DNA of 64,000 nt from Parashewanella sp049608225 (GTDB lineage Bacteria; Pseudomonadota; Gammaproteobacteria; Enterobacterales; Shewanellaceae). Within the stretch, counting starts at the first letter, position 1, and each line of letters opens with the position of its first letter. The position numbers and the translations under genes were made by a program. This document shows positions 48,345 through 57,328 of this stretch, piece by piece. A model generated the notes under the pieces. The model saw only the letters and a list, made by a program, of their open reading frames with translations. It made no database searches and had not been told where the DNA came from. The stretch covers positions 1 through 64,000 of the forward strand of contig JBMYXI010000004.1 of the NCBI GenBank assembly GCA_049608225.1, in the 5' to 3' direction.

Positions 48345-49366
48345 GCGATTTTATCAAATCGCTTAATTACATCTTTCACTTCAATTCGCCGCATTAAGTC
48401 CGCGCCTTTGACTCGGGTTCCCCATTTAACATCATTACCCTGCTGTTCAGAAATCACATCATCATAAACGCTTACAGTGTACTCTTTACTAAAATAAGGG
48501 CCTGTTCGTTTAGGGTTAGAGTGTGCATAAAGCCCGATAACCGTTGTGCCTTGTGTCGTCGCCATATGAGCCGGTCCAGTATCCGGTGCTAACACAACAT
48601 CCGCAGCAGCTAAGATCGCTAACAACTGTGTTAATGACGTTTTAGCCACCATATTAATGAGCGATGCGTTCGCGTATTGAAGAATGTCATCAGCCAGTTG
48701 AATTTCAAGTTGTGATGGGCCACCGCATAATACGACTTGATACCCTTGTGCAATCGCATGTTCAGCGACCTTAGCATAGCGCTCTGGTAACCAGTTGCGC
48801 TCTGCTTTACTAGCTGCGGCACAAATCACAAAAGTCTTTTTTTTATCAATGAGCTTTACAGCAAAATTTGTATCTTGCTGCGGCACTGGAATCGACCATT
48901 TTGGTTTTAAGTCACTCACTCCAATGGCTTTAGCAAATCCCATAAAACCATCAAGAACATGAGGTTCGCTTTGTACTGCTGTTTTATAATTGGTGAACAA
49001 CCATTGCCCTTCCTTCGCTCTGGCATTATCAAAACCAATCTTCACATCAGCTTTGATCATTAAAGAGGCAATGCTGGCTCTAAGTGCGACTTGCATATGC
49101 AGTAATACATCAAATCGCTTGCCTGAAATTTTAGTTCGCAAGTCGGAATAACTACGCCAACCGAGGGATTTATCAAAAATAACGAACTCTACATTCGGTA
49201 AATGCTTAACCAATTGATACTCTACTTTGCCTATCACCCATGTGATCTGCAACTTAGGGTATTGACGCTGTATCGCCTGCACCATAGCAACTGCATGGCA
49301 AACATCGCCAATTGCAGAAAGACGAAGGACACAGAGAGAATGTTTGGTAGACAGATTAAGGCTCAT
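48335..49366 (-). CDS. Glycosyltransferase family 9 (heptosyltransferase-type)
   Basis: 343 aa. Start LCVLRLSAIGDVCHAVAMVQ, with the catalytic Asp of the family, and C-terminal VLAPDTGPAHMAT for ADP-sugar binding. Transfers heptose to the inner LPS core at the cytoplasmic face. Whether it is heptosyltransferase I, II or another member cannot be told. Divergent from kdkA. Confidence 0.9.
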   Translation of the reverse strand: MSLNLSTKHSLCVLRLSAIGDVCHAVAMVQAIQRQYPKLQITWVIGKVEYQLVKHLPNVEFVIFDKSLGWRSYSDLRTKISGKRFDVLLHMQVALRASIASLMIKADVKIGFDNARAKEGQWLFTNYKTAVQSEPHVLDGFMGFAKAIGVSDLKPKWSIPVPQQDTNFAVKLIDKKKTFVICAAASKAERNWLPERYAKVAEHAIAQGYQVVLCGGPSQLEIQLADDILQYANASLINMVAKTSLTQLLAILAAADVVLAPDTGPAHMATTQGTTVIGLYAHSNPKRTGPYFSKEYTVSVYDDVISEQQGNDVKWGTRVKGADLMRRIEVKDVIKRFDKIATR

Positions 49367-49446
49367 AAATTGGTTATTCTCAATTAATGCAAGCTGTCGA
49401 TTTTAATGTAGAATACTTATCTATACCATGCCTAACTTTTAAAATA

Positions 49447-50169
49447 ATGCTACTTAAAACCAATAAAAACGTCAGCGTTGGCTTCAGTAATCCAGCTCAT
49501 CGATATTTACAATCAGAGCATTTCAGTGTGTCATACTGGAAAAGTCAAAATGCGATTACCGGTTCTTCCACAGGGCGAGAAGTAGCATGGTTTATTCAAA
49601 GTCAACAAGATGAATGGGTACTTAGGCATTATTGGCGTGGTGGGCTGATGGCAAAATTCAGTCGTGACAAATACCTATTCACGGGCATTCAAATGACTCG
49701 GCCCATGCTTGAATTAGCCTTACTCGAAGATATGTATCAAGTCGGTTTGCCGGTGCCGAAACCTATAGCCGCAAAAATTGAACGCGATGGCCTGTTCTAC
49801 CATGGCGATATATTGATTGAAAAAATTCTCAATACCAAAGACTTGTTGGCCGTTTTGACAGAAGATAGCTTTACCAAAGAACAATGGCAGCAACTTGGAC
49901 AAGTGATTGCTCGGTTTCATAATTTTGGCATTGATCATGCTGATTTAAACATCAAAAATATTTTATTTGATGGCAAGCAGTTTTATCTAATAGATTTTGA
50001 CCAAGGAAAAAAACGCGTTCCGAGACGCTTTTGGCAACAGTCCAACTTATCGCGATTATTGCGTTCATTTAAAAAACAGCAAACTAAATACCCACAATTG
50101 AATTTTGATGAGAACGCTTGGCAGCAACTCATCTCTGGCTACCAAGCTAGCCTGCGCAAACATAAATAA
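49447..50169 (+). CDS. kdkA: 3-deoxy-D-manno-octulosonic acid kinase
   Basis: 240 aa from the ATG at 49447, close to the Haemophilus KdkA length; an ATG at 49387 would add 20 residues unlike the family. Kinase motifs: RHYWRGGLMAKFSRDKYLF, catalytic DHADLNIKNILFD and YLIDFDQGKKR. Phosphorylates the Kdo of lipid A-Kdo, typical of LPS with a single Kdo. Convergent with waaA. Confidence 0.92.
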   Translation: MLLKTNKNVSVGFSNPAHRYLQSEHFSVSYWKSQNAITGSSTGREVAWFIQSQQDEWVLRHYWRGGLMAKFSRDKYLFTGIQMTRPMLELALLEDMYQVGLPVPKPIAAKIERDGLFYHGDILIEKILNTKDLLAVLTEDSFTKEQWQQLGQVIARFHNFGIDHADLNIKNILFDGKQFYLIDFDQGKKRVPRRFWQQSNLSRLLRSFKKQQTKYPQLNFDENAWQQLISGYQASLRKHK

Positions 50170-50174
50170 ATCGG

Positions 50175-51434
50175 TTAAAGCAGTTTCTCCAACAGCGCCA
50201 CTTGCCGCTGAACAGAGCCACGATTTTCCTCAATCAATTGCTTGGCTGCCTGTTGTTTATGTTGCATCTGTTGTTGAGAGTCTATGTTGCTTCTTAAAGC
50301 TTGCGCGAGAGCGTCTCCATCTTCAACAATGGTTAACGCTTCAACCTTGATAAGCTGCTGGCAAATATCTTCAAAGTTTTCAAACGAGTTACCCATCATT
50401 AATGCCAAACCGACCGCAGCTGGCTCCAATGGATTTTGTCCGCCGGTTTGATTAAATGAACCACCAATAAACGCTTGATCTGCTATTGCATAAAACTGAC
50501 GTAACTCACCCATGGTGTCGCCCAATAATACTTGGGTGGATAAGTTTACCGACTGCCCTAAACTACGTCTTGCCATAGTTAATTCTGCTACCTTGATTTT
50601 GTCAGCGGCAACATTAAATTGCTCGGGGTGACGCGGAACCATGATAAGTAACGCTTCAGGGTAATGTTTGAGTAAGCTTCTGTGCGCCAGTATTATTGAA
50701 TCAAACTCTGTCGGGTGCACACTGCCAGCAACCCACACAGGATGATTTTTCCTCTCCCAGTTAGCTCTTAGCCTTAATCCTTCATTTATTACACCAGAAC
50801 TAATTGATATATCATATTTCAAACTACCAAAAACGTGTAATTTTTCAGCAGGCAAACCAAGTTCAATAAAACGTTTTCTCTCAACTTCCGTCTGCACAGA
50901 CACTTGTGATAATTGATTCAACATCGGCTTTATCAGTTGCGGCCATTGTTGATACTTTAACGCTGACTTTTCCGATAATCTGGCATTCGCAAGTACTATA
51001 TCTATACTTTTTCTGTAACAAAAGTGTAATAAATTTGGCCAAAGCTCGGTCTCTAAAATAACGCAGCATTGAGGTTTAACTTGATTTAAAAAACGCTTAA
51101 CTGAAAAAGACAGATCAAACGGCAGATAACAGTGCTGAACCTTATCACCAAAGGCTTTAATCACTTCAGCAGACCCAGTTGGACTGGTGGTGGTGATGGT
51201 AATCGCCAGTTGTGGATGACGCTCCATTATGCTTTTTATCAATGGGATAGCCGCCAGCGTTTCTCCCATTGATGCAGTATGAAAAAGTAACGGTGTTGCA
51301 GTTAACTTAGTTAGACCAAATCGTTCAGCCCAACGACCACGATAGTCCGCACTTTTAAATGCACGAATGGCTAGATAGATAAGCAATAAAGGAGATAAAA
51401 AATAAAGGAGGATCGAATACCAAAAGCGGTTCAT
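50175..51434 (-). CDS. waaA: Kdo transferase
   Basis: 419 aa from the ATG at 51434. An N-terminal membrane anchor (about 5-22), then ADYRGRWAERFGL, ILETELWPNLLHFCY, and FIGGSFNQTGGQNPLEPAA. Adds Kdo to the lipid A precursor. With kdkA beside it, the core is probably mono-Kdo with a 4-phosphate (inference). Confidence 0.95.
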   Translation of the reverse strand: MNRFWYSILLYFLSPLLLIYLAIRAFKSADYRGRWAERFGLTKLTATPLLFHTASMGETLAAIPLIKSIMERHPQLAITITTTSPTGSAEVIKAFGDKVQHCYLPFDLSFSVKRFLNQVKPQCCVILETELWPNLLHFCYRKSIDIVLANARLSEKSALKYQQWPQLIKPMLNQLSQVSVQTEVERKRFIELGLPAEKLHVFGSLKYDISISSGVINEGLRLRANWERKNHPVWVAGSVHPTEFDSIILAHRSLLKHYPEALLIMVPRHPEQFNVAADKIKVAELTMARRSLGQSVNLSTQVLLGDTMGELRQFYAIADQAFIGGSFNQTGGQNPLEPAAVGLALMMGNSFENFEDICQQLIKVEALTIVEDGDALAQALRSNIDSQQQMQHKQQAAKQLIEENRGSVQRQVALLEKLL

Positions 51435-51648
51435 TAGACATCTCTGTATAAGGTTTTGCTTGATTAATTTCCACAATGCTAACATATGAGTCCAGCACAT
51501 GCAGGGTTTCAGCGAGAACGGGTATCATCTAACTATACTAGATAAACCGAACAGTTAAAAACGTACACAAGACTCATTGTTGTTGACTATCGGCCTAAAA
51601 TCGATAAAACAACCTAATAATAAATGATAAGATCACATTGGAATACTT

Positions 51649-52290
51649 ATGAAAACCCGTGACAGAATTATTCATTCAAGTTTAGAACTATTTAACGAGC
51701 ACGGTGAACGCGCAATCACCACCAACCATATTGCTGCGCATTTAGGCATTAGTCCAGGGAACTTGTATTATCACTTTCGCAACAAGCAAGACATTATTCA
51801 AAGTATTTTCAAGCTGTTTGAAAACCATACCAGTACCAGTTTTCAACCTTACAAAGATCATAATGTAAACATTGAACTACTGATCAAGTATTTCGATGCC
51901 ATGTTTTACGCTTTATGGCAATTTCGTTTCTTCTACGCCAACATCAATGACATTTTGAATAAAGATGATGAACTAAAATTGCGTTACCATAAAATGCAGC
52001 AACAAGTGCTAATGCAGGCAGAGGTGCTCATAAGACAATTAATTACTGATGGCTTGTTAGAAGTAGCAGAAGAAGATATAAAGATACTCGCTGATACTTC
52101 AAAAATGATAATGGCATCATGGATAGGTTATCGTTTATCCTCAACAAAAAATGCGACTTTATCGAAAGCTGACTTATACGAAGGTGTATTACGCGTAATT
52201 TTAGTGGTTAAGGGTTATGCAACGAATGATTCAAAAAGTACTTTTGAAAGTATTGAACAGCATTACAAATCACTCATCGCGGAACAGTAA
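51649..52290 (+). CDS. TetR/AcrR-family transcriptional regulator
   Basis: 213 aa. N-terminal helix-turn-helix ITTNHIAAHLGISPGNLYYH (about 24-43); the C-terminal ligand domain is unremarkable. Target genes unknown. It lies divergent from waaA and upstream of the YaiI gene. Confidence 0.9.
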   Translation: MKTRDRIIHSSLELFNEHGERAITTNHIAAHLGISPGNLYYHFRNKQDIIQSIFKLFENHTSTSFQPYKDHNVNIELLIKYFDAMFYALWQFRFFYANINDILNKDDELKLRYHKMQQQVLMQAEVLIRQLITDGLLEVAEEDIKILADTSKMIMASWIGYRLSSTKNATLSKADLYEGVLRVILVVKGYATNDSKSTFESIEQHYKSLIAEQ

Positions 52291-52351
52291 ACAGCATGCC
52301 CGATCATTTATATAGCCGGGCATATAAAGTGAAAAATGGAATAACTAATAA

Positions 52352-52804
52352 ATGAAAATATGGGTCGATGCCGATGCTTGCCCAGTCGTTATAAAAGAAA
52401 TTTTATTCCGAGCAGCTGAACGAACAAAAATTCCTGTTACCTTGGTTGCCAATCAGTATATAAAAGTTCCACCTTCAGGCGTTATAAACACCCTTCAAGT
52501 CAGTGCTGGCTTTGATGTCGCAGACAATGAGATTGTCCGCCTCGTTGACTCAACGGACTTAGTCATCACCAGTGATATCCCTCTTGCTGACGAAGTGATT
52601 AGCAAAGGTGCGCTAGCATTAAGCCCTCGTGGTGAACTGTTTACTGCTCACAATATCAAATCACGTCTTAATATGCGGGATTTCTTAGACACTATGCGCA
52701 GTAGTGGTGTCCATACAGGTGGACCCGCTCCTTTGAGCCAAAGTAATCGTCAGGCTTTTGCCAATGAACTAGATAAGTGGTTGGCGAAACGACCTGTTGG
52801 TTAA
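52352..52804 (+). CDS. yaiI: YaiI/YqxD-family (UPF0178) protein
   Basis: 150 aa. The N-terminus IWVDADACPVVIKEIL and the PIN-like DVADNEIV..ITSDIPLADEVI pattern match the DUF188 family, suspected nucleases of uncertain activity. The stop codon is embedded in the end of the downstream hairpin repeat. Confidence 0.92.
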   Translation: MKIWVDADACPVVIKEILFRAAERTKIPVTLVANQYIKVPPSGVINTLQVSAGFDVADNEIVRLVDSTDLVITSDIPLADEVISKGALALSPRGELFTAHNIKSRLNMRDFLDTMRSSGVHTGGPAPLSQSNRQAFANELDKWLAKRPVG

Positions 52805-53040
52805 ATTTCTCCGAAATTTATTAAGATCGCGATACTGCGTATCACACTGCCCAAAGAGAGGTTCACCAGCAAACCTCCCTTTGGAAACCCTCGTGCCGCC
52901 CTACGAAATTGAAAGCTCCTCAGGTTCCAATCAAAATACCTAACAGTTTGAATGGTGCTTCCATGCACCAACAAACTTTTCGCAGCGTCCATGCTGCTCA
53001 TACGGAATTTTAATTTCCACCTTCGGTAATTTCGAAGGGA
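52799..53040 (-). repeat. Structured repeat, left copy (reverse orientation)
   Basis: Read on the minus strand it shares ordered blocks with 54099-54418: CCTTCG..CGAAGG stem, a CATGGA-loop hairpin, GTTAGGT, CTGAGGAGCTTTCAATT, GGGCGGCACG, GCTGGTGAACC, and the terminal AATAAATTTCGGAGAAATTT. Internal hairpins include GGTGC/GCACC (52954-52969) and GCAGC/GCTGC (52982-52997), both with CCAT in the loop. No ORF. Fills most of the 419-bp gap before the next gene. Confidence 0.85.
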
Positions 53041-53223
53041 AATAGTGTTCTTTTCTATATCGGTTGCACTTAGTAAACAAGTACTCTTCTTTTGCCTCTA
53101 CAAATGAATTCCGTTAACATTATTTTTGTTTTATAAAACAATGTGTAGCGCATATTTCTTTGCTTTAAGTATTTATCGCAAAAATCAGAACACACAGTAT
53201 TAAGATGTTAGGGAATAGCAAAC

Positions 53224-53850
53224 ATGGAACTACCTACAACTATATACATTGCCTTGGGGGCAATATTCGCATCGCTGATAACTGGAGTATTTTCTTTTAT
53301 TTCTCTCGTAAATTCTAAAGAACAAAAAGTTTCCGAGTTTAGACAGGTATGGATAGATGAGCTGAGGAATGATTCTTCAAAACTAATTGGTATTCTTGAG
53401 TCTATTTCATCTGCTCATCAAATTGCTCATATAAAGGAGAAGGAGCAAGAACACAATGAAAAATTTGATGTCCAGCTCTATCATCATGAACTGATTAAGG
53501 ATTCACTTAATGATTTTGGTGAGGTTTATCATCGAATAATTTTGAGACTTAATCCAATAGAACATTGTGAATTGATAACTTTGCTCAATGAGCTACGCAA
53601 ACATCTCAATTTTAACAGTGAGTTACTTTCAGATAAAGAAATACTCAGAGCACATGTAGACACCTTAATTTCCCAACTTCACGGTATAAATCAAAAAGAA
53701 TGGAAGCGAGTAAAAAATGGTGAGTCAACATACATAGTCTCAAAGTGGGCAATAGGAATTACCGTTTTTCTTGCTATCCTATTTTCTATCCATACATATA
53801 ACTCATTACATGACGTGGTCCATCATTATACTCCTAAAAAATCGAGCTAA
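53224..53850 (+). CDS. Uncharacterised two-helix membrane protein inside inverted repeats
   Basis: 208 aa. AGGGAA precedes the ATG. Membrane helices at about 7-28 and 175-193, with a charged helical central domain. The segment SKEQKVSEFRQVWIDELRND just after helix 1 recurs in small accessory membrane proteins I have seen in integron-like and mobile regions (recollection, not checked). Lower complexity and different surroundings from housekeeping neighbours; flanked by inverted copies of a hairpin-rich repeat. Function unknown. Confidence 0.8.
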   Translation: MELPTTIYIALGAIFASLITGVFSFISLVNSKEQKVSEFRQVWIDELRNDSSKLIGILESISSAHQIAHIKEKEQEHNEKFDVQLYHHELIKDSLNDFGEVYHRIILRLNPIEHCELITLLNELRKHLNFNSELLSDKEILRAHVDTLISQLHGINQKEWKRVKNGESTYIVSKWAIGITVFLAILFSIHTYNSLHDVVHHYTPKKSS

Positions 53851-53930
53851 AAGTATGTAAAAGGTGTTTCTATGGGGCGTATACTAAATAATTATTTAGT
53901 AGTCTTTATTTTTGTGCAGCATTGCCAAAT

Positions 53931-54065
53931 ATGCTTCTTGAAAATGAAACGGTTGGCATTAAAGCTCTTTGCCTTGTCTTATTACTTGGCAACTTTGCGT
54001 TTACTTCATTTTTTCACAATCACAAAAGTAGAGTTACTGACAGTAAAATCAAAGACGAGTTATAA
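53931..54065 (+). CDS. Possible small membrane peptide (44 aa)
   Basis: Short ORF with a hydrophobic core (ALCLVLLLGNFAFTSFF) and a charged tail (SKIKDEL). No good ribosome-binding site. An overlapping 66-aa frame at 53872-54072 is an alternative reading. Either could be real or neither. Confidence 0.25.
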   Translation: MLLENETVGIKALCLVLLLGNFAFTSFFHNHKSRVTDSKIKDEL

Positions 54066-54098
54066 ATCATAATCCCAACCTTGCAGACTTAACCCTTC

Positions 54099-54418
54099 CC
54101 CCTTCGGGATTGCCGAAGGCTGTTGGAATAAATGGCGTAAGGCCGACATGGATGTCGGGTTAACTTCCGTTGGAGCAGGAGCGACTCGAAAGCGTTAGAC
54201 ATTTATCCATAAAGACTGAGGAGCTTTCAATTCCGTTGGGCGGCACGGAGAGATCCAAGAAGGGCGAATGGCTTCCGCTGGAAGCCGCGCATATGAGCGC
54301 GAGACATGGATGTCGAGCTGGCTTTTGTGCAGGGATGCATTTTTGCTGGTGAACCCTTTCTTGGCTGGGTGTGAGCAAGCTGCCCACGACCTTAATAAAT
54401 TTCGAAGAAATTTAAACC
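54099..54418 (+). repeat. Structured repeat, right copy (forward orientation)
   Basis: Inverted relative to 52799-53040, and longer by about 80 bp because of extra hairpins. Stems: CCTTCGG/CCGAAGG (54101-54119), CCGACAT/ATGTCGG (54143-54158), GGCTTCC/GGAAGCC (54270-54286), GACAT/ATGTC (54303-54314), TGCA/TGCA (54328-54338). Ends with AATAAATTTCGAAGAAATTT. GC-richer than surroundings. No credible protein. Confidence 0.85.
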
Positions 54419-54539
54419 ATTCATATAACTAAGCGTAATGCCTTAACAAACTACCTTATGCCTTTTTACCTCACGACAACACAATGTGCTTGCTTTATCT
54501 TATTCATTGATATTCCATGCAGATCAAAGGCATAACTTT

Positions 54540-54896
54540 ATGAGTAAATCAGCAAAAGGTGCGCTCGCACTGACGTTAGGCTCTGTTTTATTATCTCCTT
54601 TAGCTCTAGCACAACACGATTTTAGTTTTAAACAACTAAATTTTGGTTATCAACCTATAAAATTTAAAAAATCAGCAGATGAATCCACTTGTGACACCAA
54701 AACCAAACATGGTGGTAAATGTGGTGAGGGTAAATGCGGCAAAATGAAAGCCGGTGAAGCCAAGTGTGGTGAAGGAAAATGTGGTGGGAAAAAAGCTCAC
54801 GAGGGCAACTGTGGTGGCGCGATGGCACAAGAAGGTAAATGCGGCGAAGGAAAATGTGGCGGCAAAAAACTGCATAAGAACAAAAACACTTTGTGA
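54540..54896 (+). CDS. Orphan HvfA-like Cys-rich secreted peptide (EGKCG repeats)
   Basis: 118 aa from the ATG at 54540. A signal peptide ends after LALA (24). The C-terminal half has repeated xGKCG units: GGKCG, EGKCG, EAKCG, EGKCG, EGNCG, EGKCG, EGKCG. EGKCG motifs are the sites where the MNIO enzyme HvfB (DUF692) and HvfC convert Cys to oxazolone/thioamide pairs that bind copper in Haemophilus. No DUF692 or HvfC gene is in the window, so the peptide is orphaned here. A terminator follows and kbl is next. Confidence 0.8.
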   Translation: MSKSAKGALALTLGSVLLSPLALAQHDFSFKQLNFGYQPIKFKKSADESTCDTKTKHGGKCGEGKCGKMKAGEAKCGEGKCGGKKAHEGNCGGAMAQEGKCGEGKCGGKKLHKNKNTL

Positions 54897-54924
54897 CTTC
54901 TCCTCTTTAGCTTAGCTATTTTTC

Positions 54925-54955
54925 AAGCCGCAATTTATGCGGCTTCATTTTTTAC
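54925..54955 (+). terminator. Hairpin terminator after the EGKCG peptide gene
   Basis: Perfect 8-bp arms AAGCCGCA/TGCGGCTT (54925-54932, 54938-54945), 5-nt loop, then CATTTTTT. Classic rho-independent form. Confidence 0.85.
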
Positions 54956-55087
54956 TTCATCAACACTTTGAACAAAGCGCAACAAAAGTTTAAAATGCGC
55001 CCAACTCCACCAACTTACCCATAGTGAAAATTCCTGACTACAATCACTTTTCGCTAATGATGAATAATTAAACTAAGGAGACACTCT

Positions 55088-56284
55088 GTGGCCTCACCAT
55101 CTTTTTACGAGCAAATTAACCAACAACTTGTCGATGTTAAAGCAGAAGGCTTGTATAAAAGCGAACGTGTGATCGTGTCGCCTCAGCAAACCGCGATTTC
55201 AGTCAACGGCGAACAAGTGATTAACTTTTGTGCCAATAACTATTTGGGATTAGCAAACCACCCTGAATTGGTCAAATCGGCTCAAGCAGGTTTAGATGCA
55301 CATGGTTTTGGTATGGCATCTGTTCGCTTTATCTGCGGCACTCAAAATATCCATAAGCAGTTAGAACAAGACTTGAGTGAATTCCTAGGCATGGAAGACA
55401 CTATTCTTTATTCATCGTGTTTTGATGCCAATGCAGGATTATTCGAAACCTTGCTTGACGCTAATGACGCCATTGTTTCAGATGCATTAAATCACGCGTC
55501 GATCATCGATGGTGTTCGCTTATGTAAAGCCAAACGCTTTCGCTACGCTAACAACGACATGGTTGATCTTGAAAAACAATTAATTGCAGCGAAAGAAGCT
55601 AATTGTCGTAATATTTTAATCGCCACTGATGGTGTGTTCTCAATGGATGGCGTCATCGCCGACTTGAAAACGATTTGCGATCTTGCTGACAAGTACGGCG
55701 CGCTCGTTATGGTTGATGACTCACATGCCGTCGGTTTTATCGGCGAAAATGGTCGCGGTACCCATGAATATTGCCAAGTGATGGATCGCGTTGATATTAT
55801 TACAGGTACCTTAGGTAAAGCATTAGGTGGCGCATCAGGTGGTTTCACAGCGGGTAAAAAGCCAGTTATCGACTGGTTACGTCAGCGCTCTCGCCCTTAC
55901 CTATTCTCCAATTCACTGGCACCCGCTATTGTTAGTGCGTCAATTCGTGTTTTAGAGATGTTGAAACAAGGTGCTGACTTACGTGAGCAATTGCGTGAAA
56001 ACAGCCATTATTTCCGCGAACAAATGTCAGCCGCAGGCTTTACGTTAGCAGGTGCAGATCACGCCATTATTCCAGTGATGATCGGTGATGCGCAGCTTGC
56101 CTCTGATTTTGCCAACCGTTTACTTGAAGAAGGTATCTACGTGATTGGTTTCTCTTTCCCTGTCGTACCTAAAGGTCAGGCTCGTATTCGCACGCAAATG
56201 TCAGCATCACATACCCGTGAGCAACTGGATAAAGCCATTAGTTCCTTTACCCGCATCGCAAAAGATATGGGTATCATCGGATAA
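55088..56284 (+). CDS. kbl: 2-amino-3-ketobutyrate coenzyme A ligase
   Basis: 398 aa, PLP-dependent alpha-oxoamine synthase. Splits 2-amino-3-ketobutyrate with CoA to glycine and acetyl-CoA, the second step of threonine degradation. Motifs: NNYLGLANHPEL, DDSHAVGF, and the PLP lysine in TGTLGKALGGASGG. GTG start with AAGGAG upstream. First gene of kbl-tdh-glpE. Confidence 0.96.
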   Translation: MASPSFYEQINQQLVDVKAEGLYKSERVIVSPQQTAISVNGEQVINFCANNYLGLANHPELVKSAQAGLDAHGFGMASVRFICGTQNIHKQLEQDLSEFLGMEDTILYSSCFDANAGLFETLLDANDAIVSDALNHASIIDGVRLCKAKRFRYANNDMVDLEKQLIAAKEANCRNILIATDGVFSMDGVIADLKTICDLADKYGALVMVDDSHAVGFIGENGRGTHEYCQVMDRVDIITGTLGKALGGASGGFTAGKKPVIDWLRQRSRPYLFSNSLAPAIVSASIRVLEMLKQGADLREQLRENSHYFREQMSAAGFTLAGADHAIIPVMIGDAQLASDFANRLLEEGIYVIGFSFPVVPKGQARIRTQMSASHTREQLDKAISSFTRIAKDMGIIG

Positions 56285-56290
56285 ATTATC

Positions 56291-57316
56291 ATGAAAGCAT
56301 TAAGTAAATTAAAGCCTGAACAAGGCATTTGGATGGTTGATTCACCAAAGCCAGAAATGGGCTACAACGATCTGCTCATCAAAATTCGTAAAACCGCTAT
56401 TTGCGGCACTGACATTCATATTTATAACTGGGATGAATGGTCACAAGCTACTATTCCAACACCTATGATTGTCGGTCATGAGTACATTGGTGAAGTGGTT
56501 GGTGTTGGTGAAGGCGTACGCGGCTTCCGGATCGGTGATCGCGTTTCTGGGGAAGGTCATATTACTTGTGGTCATTGTCGTAACTGCCGTGCTGGACGAA
56601 CTCATCTATGTCGCAATACTGTAGGTGTTGGTGTAAACCGTGAAGGTGCTTTCGCTGAATACCTTGTTATTCCGGCATTTAACGCTTTCAAAATTCCTGA
56701 TGATGTTAGTGATGAACTGGCTTCAATCTTTGATCCATTTGGTAATGCCGTGCATACCGCCCTTTCTTTTGACTTGGTTGGTGAAGATGTATTGATCACA
56801 GGCGCTGGCCCGATTGGCCTTATGGCTGCAGCAGTGTGTAAACATGTTGGCGCGCGTCACGTGGTGATTACTGATATCAATGAATATCGTCTCGATTTAG
56901 CCAAGAAAATGGGCGTGACTCGTGCGGTAAACGTGGCCACTGAAAATCTTAATGATGTCATGGCAGAGCTCGGCATGACCGAAGGTTTCGATGTGGGCCT
57001 TGAAATGTCTGGTGTACCCGCTGCATTTAATAGCATGTTAGACACCATGAATCATGGTGGAAAAGTCGCCATGCTTGGCATTCCGCCAGAGAACATGCAA
57101 ATTGACTGGAGCAAAGTCATTTTCAAGGGTTTGATCATCAAAGGCATTTACGGTCGTGAGATGTTTGAGACTTGGTATAAAATGGCATCTCTTATTCAGT
57201 CTGGTTTGGATATTTCCCCCATTATTACTCATCAATATTCAATTGATGATTTCCAGCAAGGCTTCGACGTTATGCGATCAGGCCAATCTGGTAAAGTCAT
57301 TTTAAATTGGGATTAA
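56291..57316 (+). CDS. tdh: L-threonine 3-dehydrogenase
   Basis: 341 aa, zinc-dependent MDR enzyme. Zinc ligands in ICGTDIHIY, GHEYIGE; structural zinc in CGHCRNCRAGRTHLC; NAD site GAGPIGLMAA. Oxidises threonine to 2-amino-3-ketobutyrate for Kbl. Six bases after kbl. Confidence 0.97.
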   Translation: MKALSKLKPEQGIWMVDSPKPEMGYNDLLIKIRKTAICGTDIHIYNWDEWSQATIPTPMIVGHEYIGEVVGVGEGVRGFRIGDRVSGEGHITCGHCRNCRAGRTHLCRNTVGVGVNREGAFAEYLVIPAFNAFKIPDDVSDELASIFDPFGNAVHTALSFDLVGEDVLITGAGPIGLMAAAVCKHVGARHVVITDINEYRLDLAKKMGVTRAVNVATENLNDVMAELGMTEGFDVGLEMSGVPAAFNSMLDTMNHGGKVAMLGIPPENMQIDWSKVIFKGLIIKGIYGREMFETWYKMASLIQSGLDISPIITHQYSIDDFQQGFDVMRSGQSGKVILNWD

Positions 57317-57328
57317 TGGACGGTCATC

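Noticed and set aside
52938..54200. Integron attC sites around the 53224 gene
   Set aside because: ACCTAAC and GTTAGAC strings fit loose core consensus, but they sit in inverted, not direct, arrangement within longer hairpin repeats and no integrase is present.
54160..54387. Overlapping ORFs of 60-75 aa in the right repeat
   Set aside because: They fall in hairpin-rich repeat DNA, have odd composition and are not matched by an equivalent frame in the left copy.
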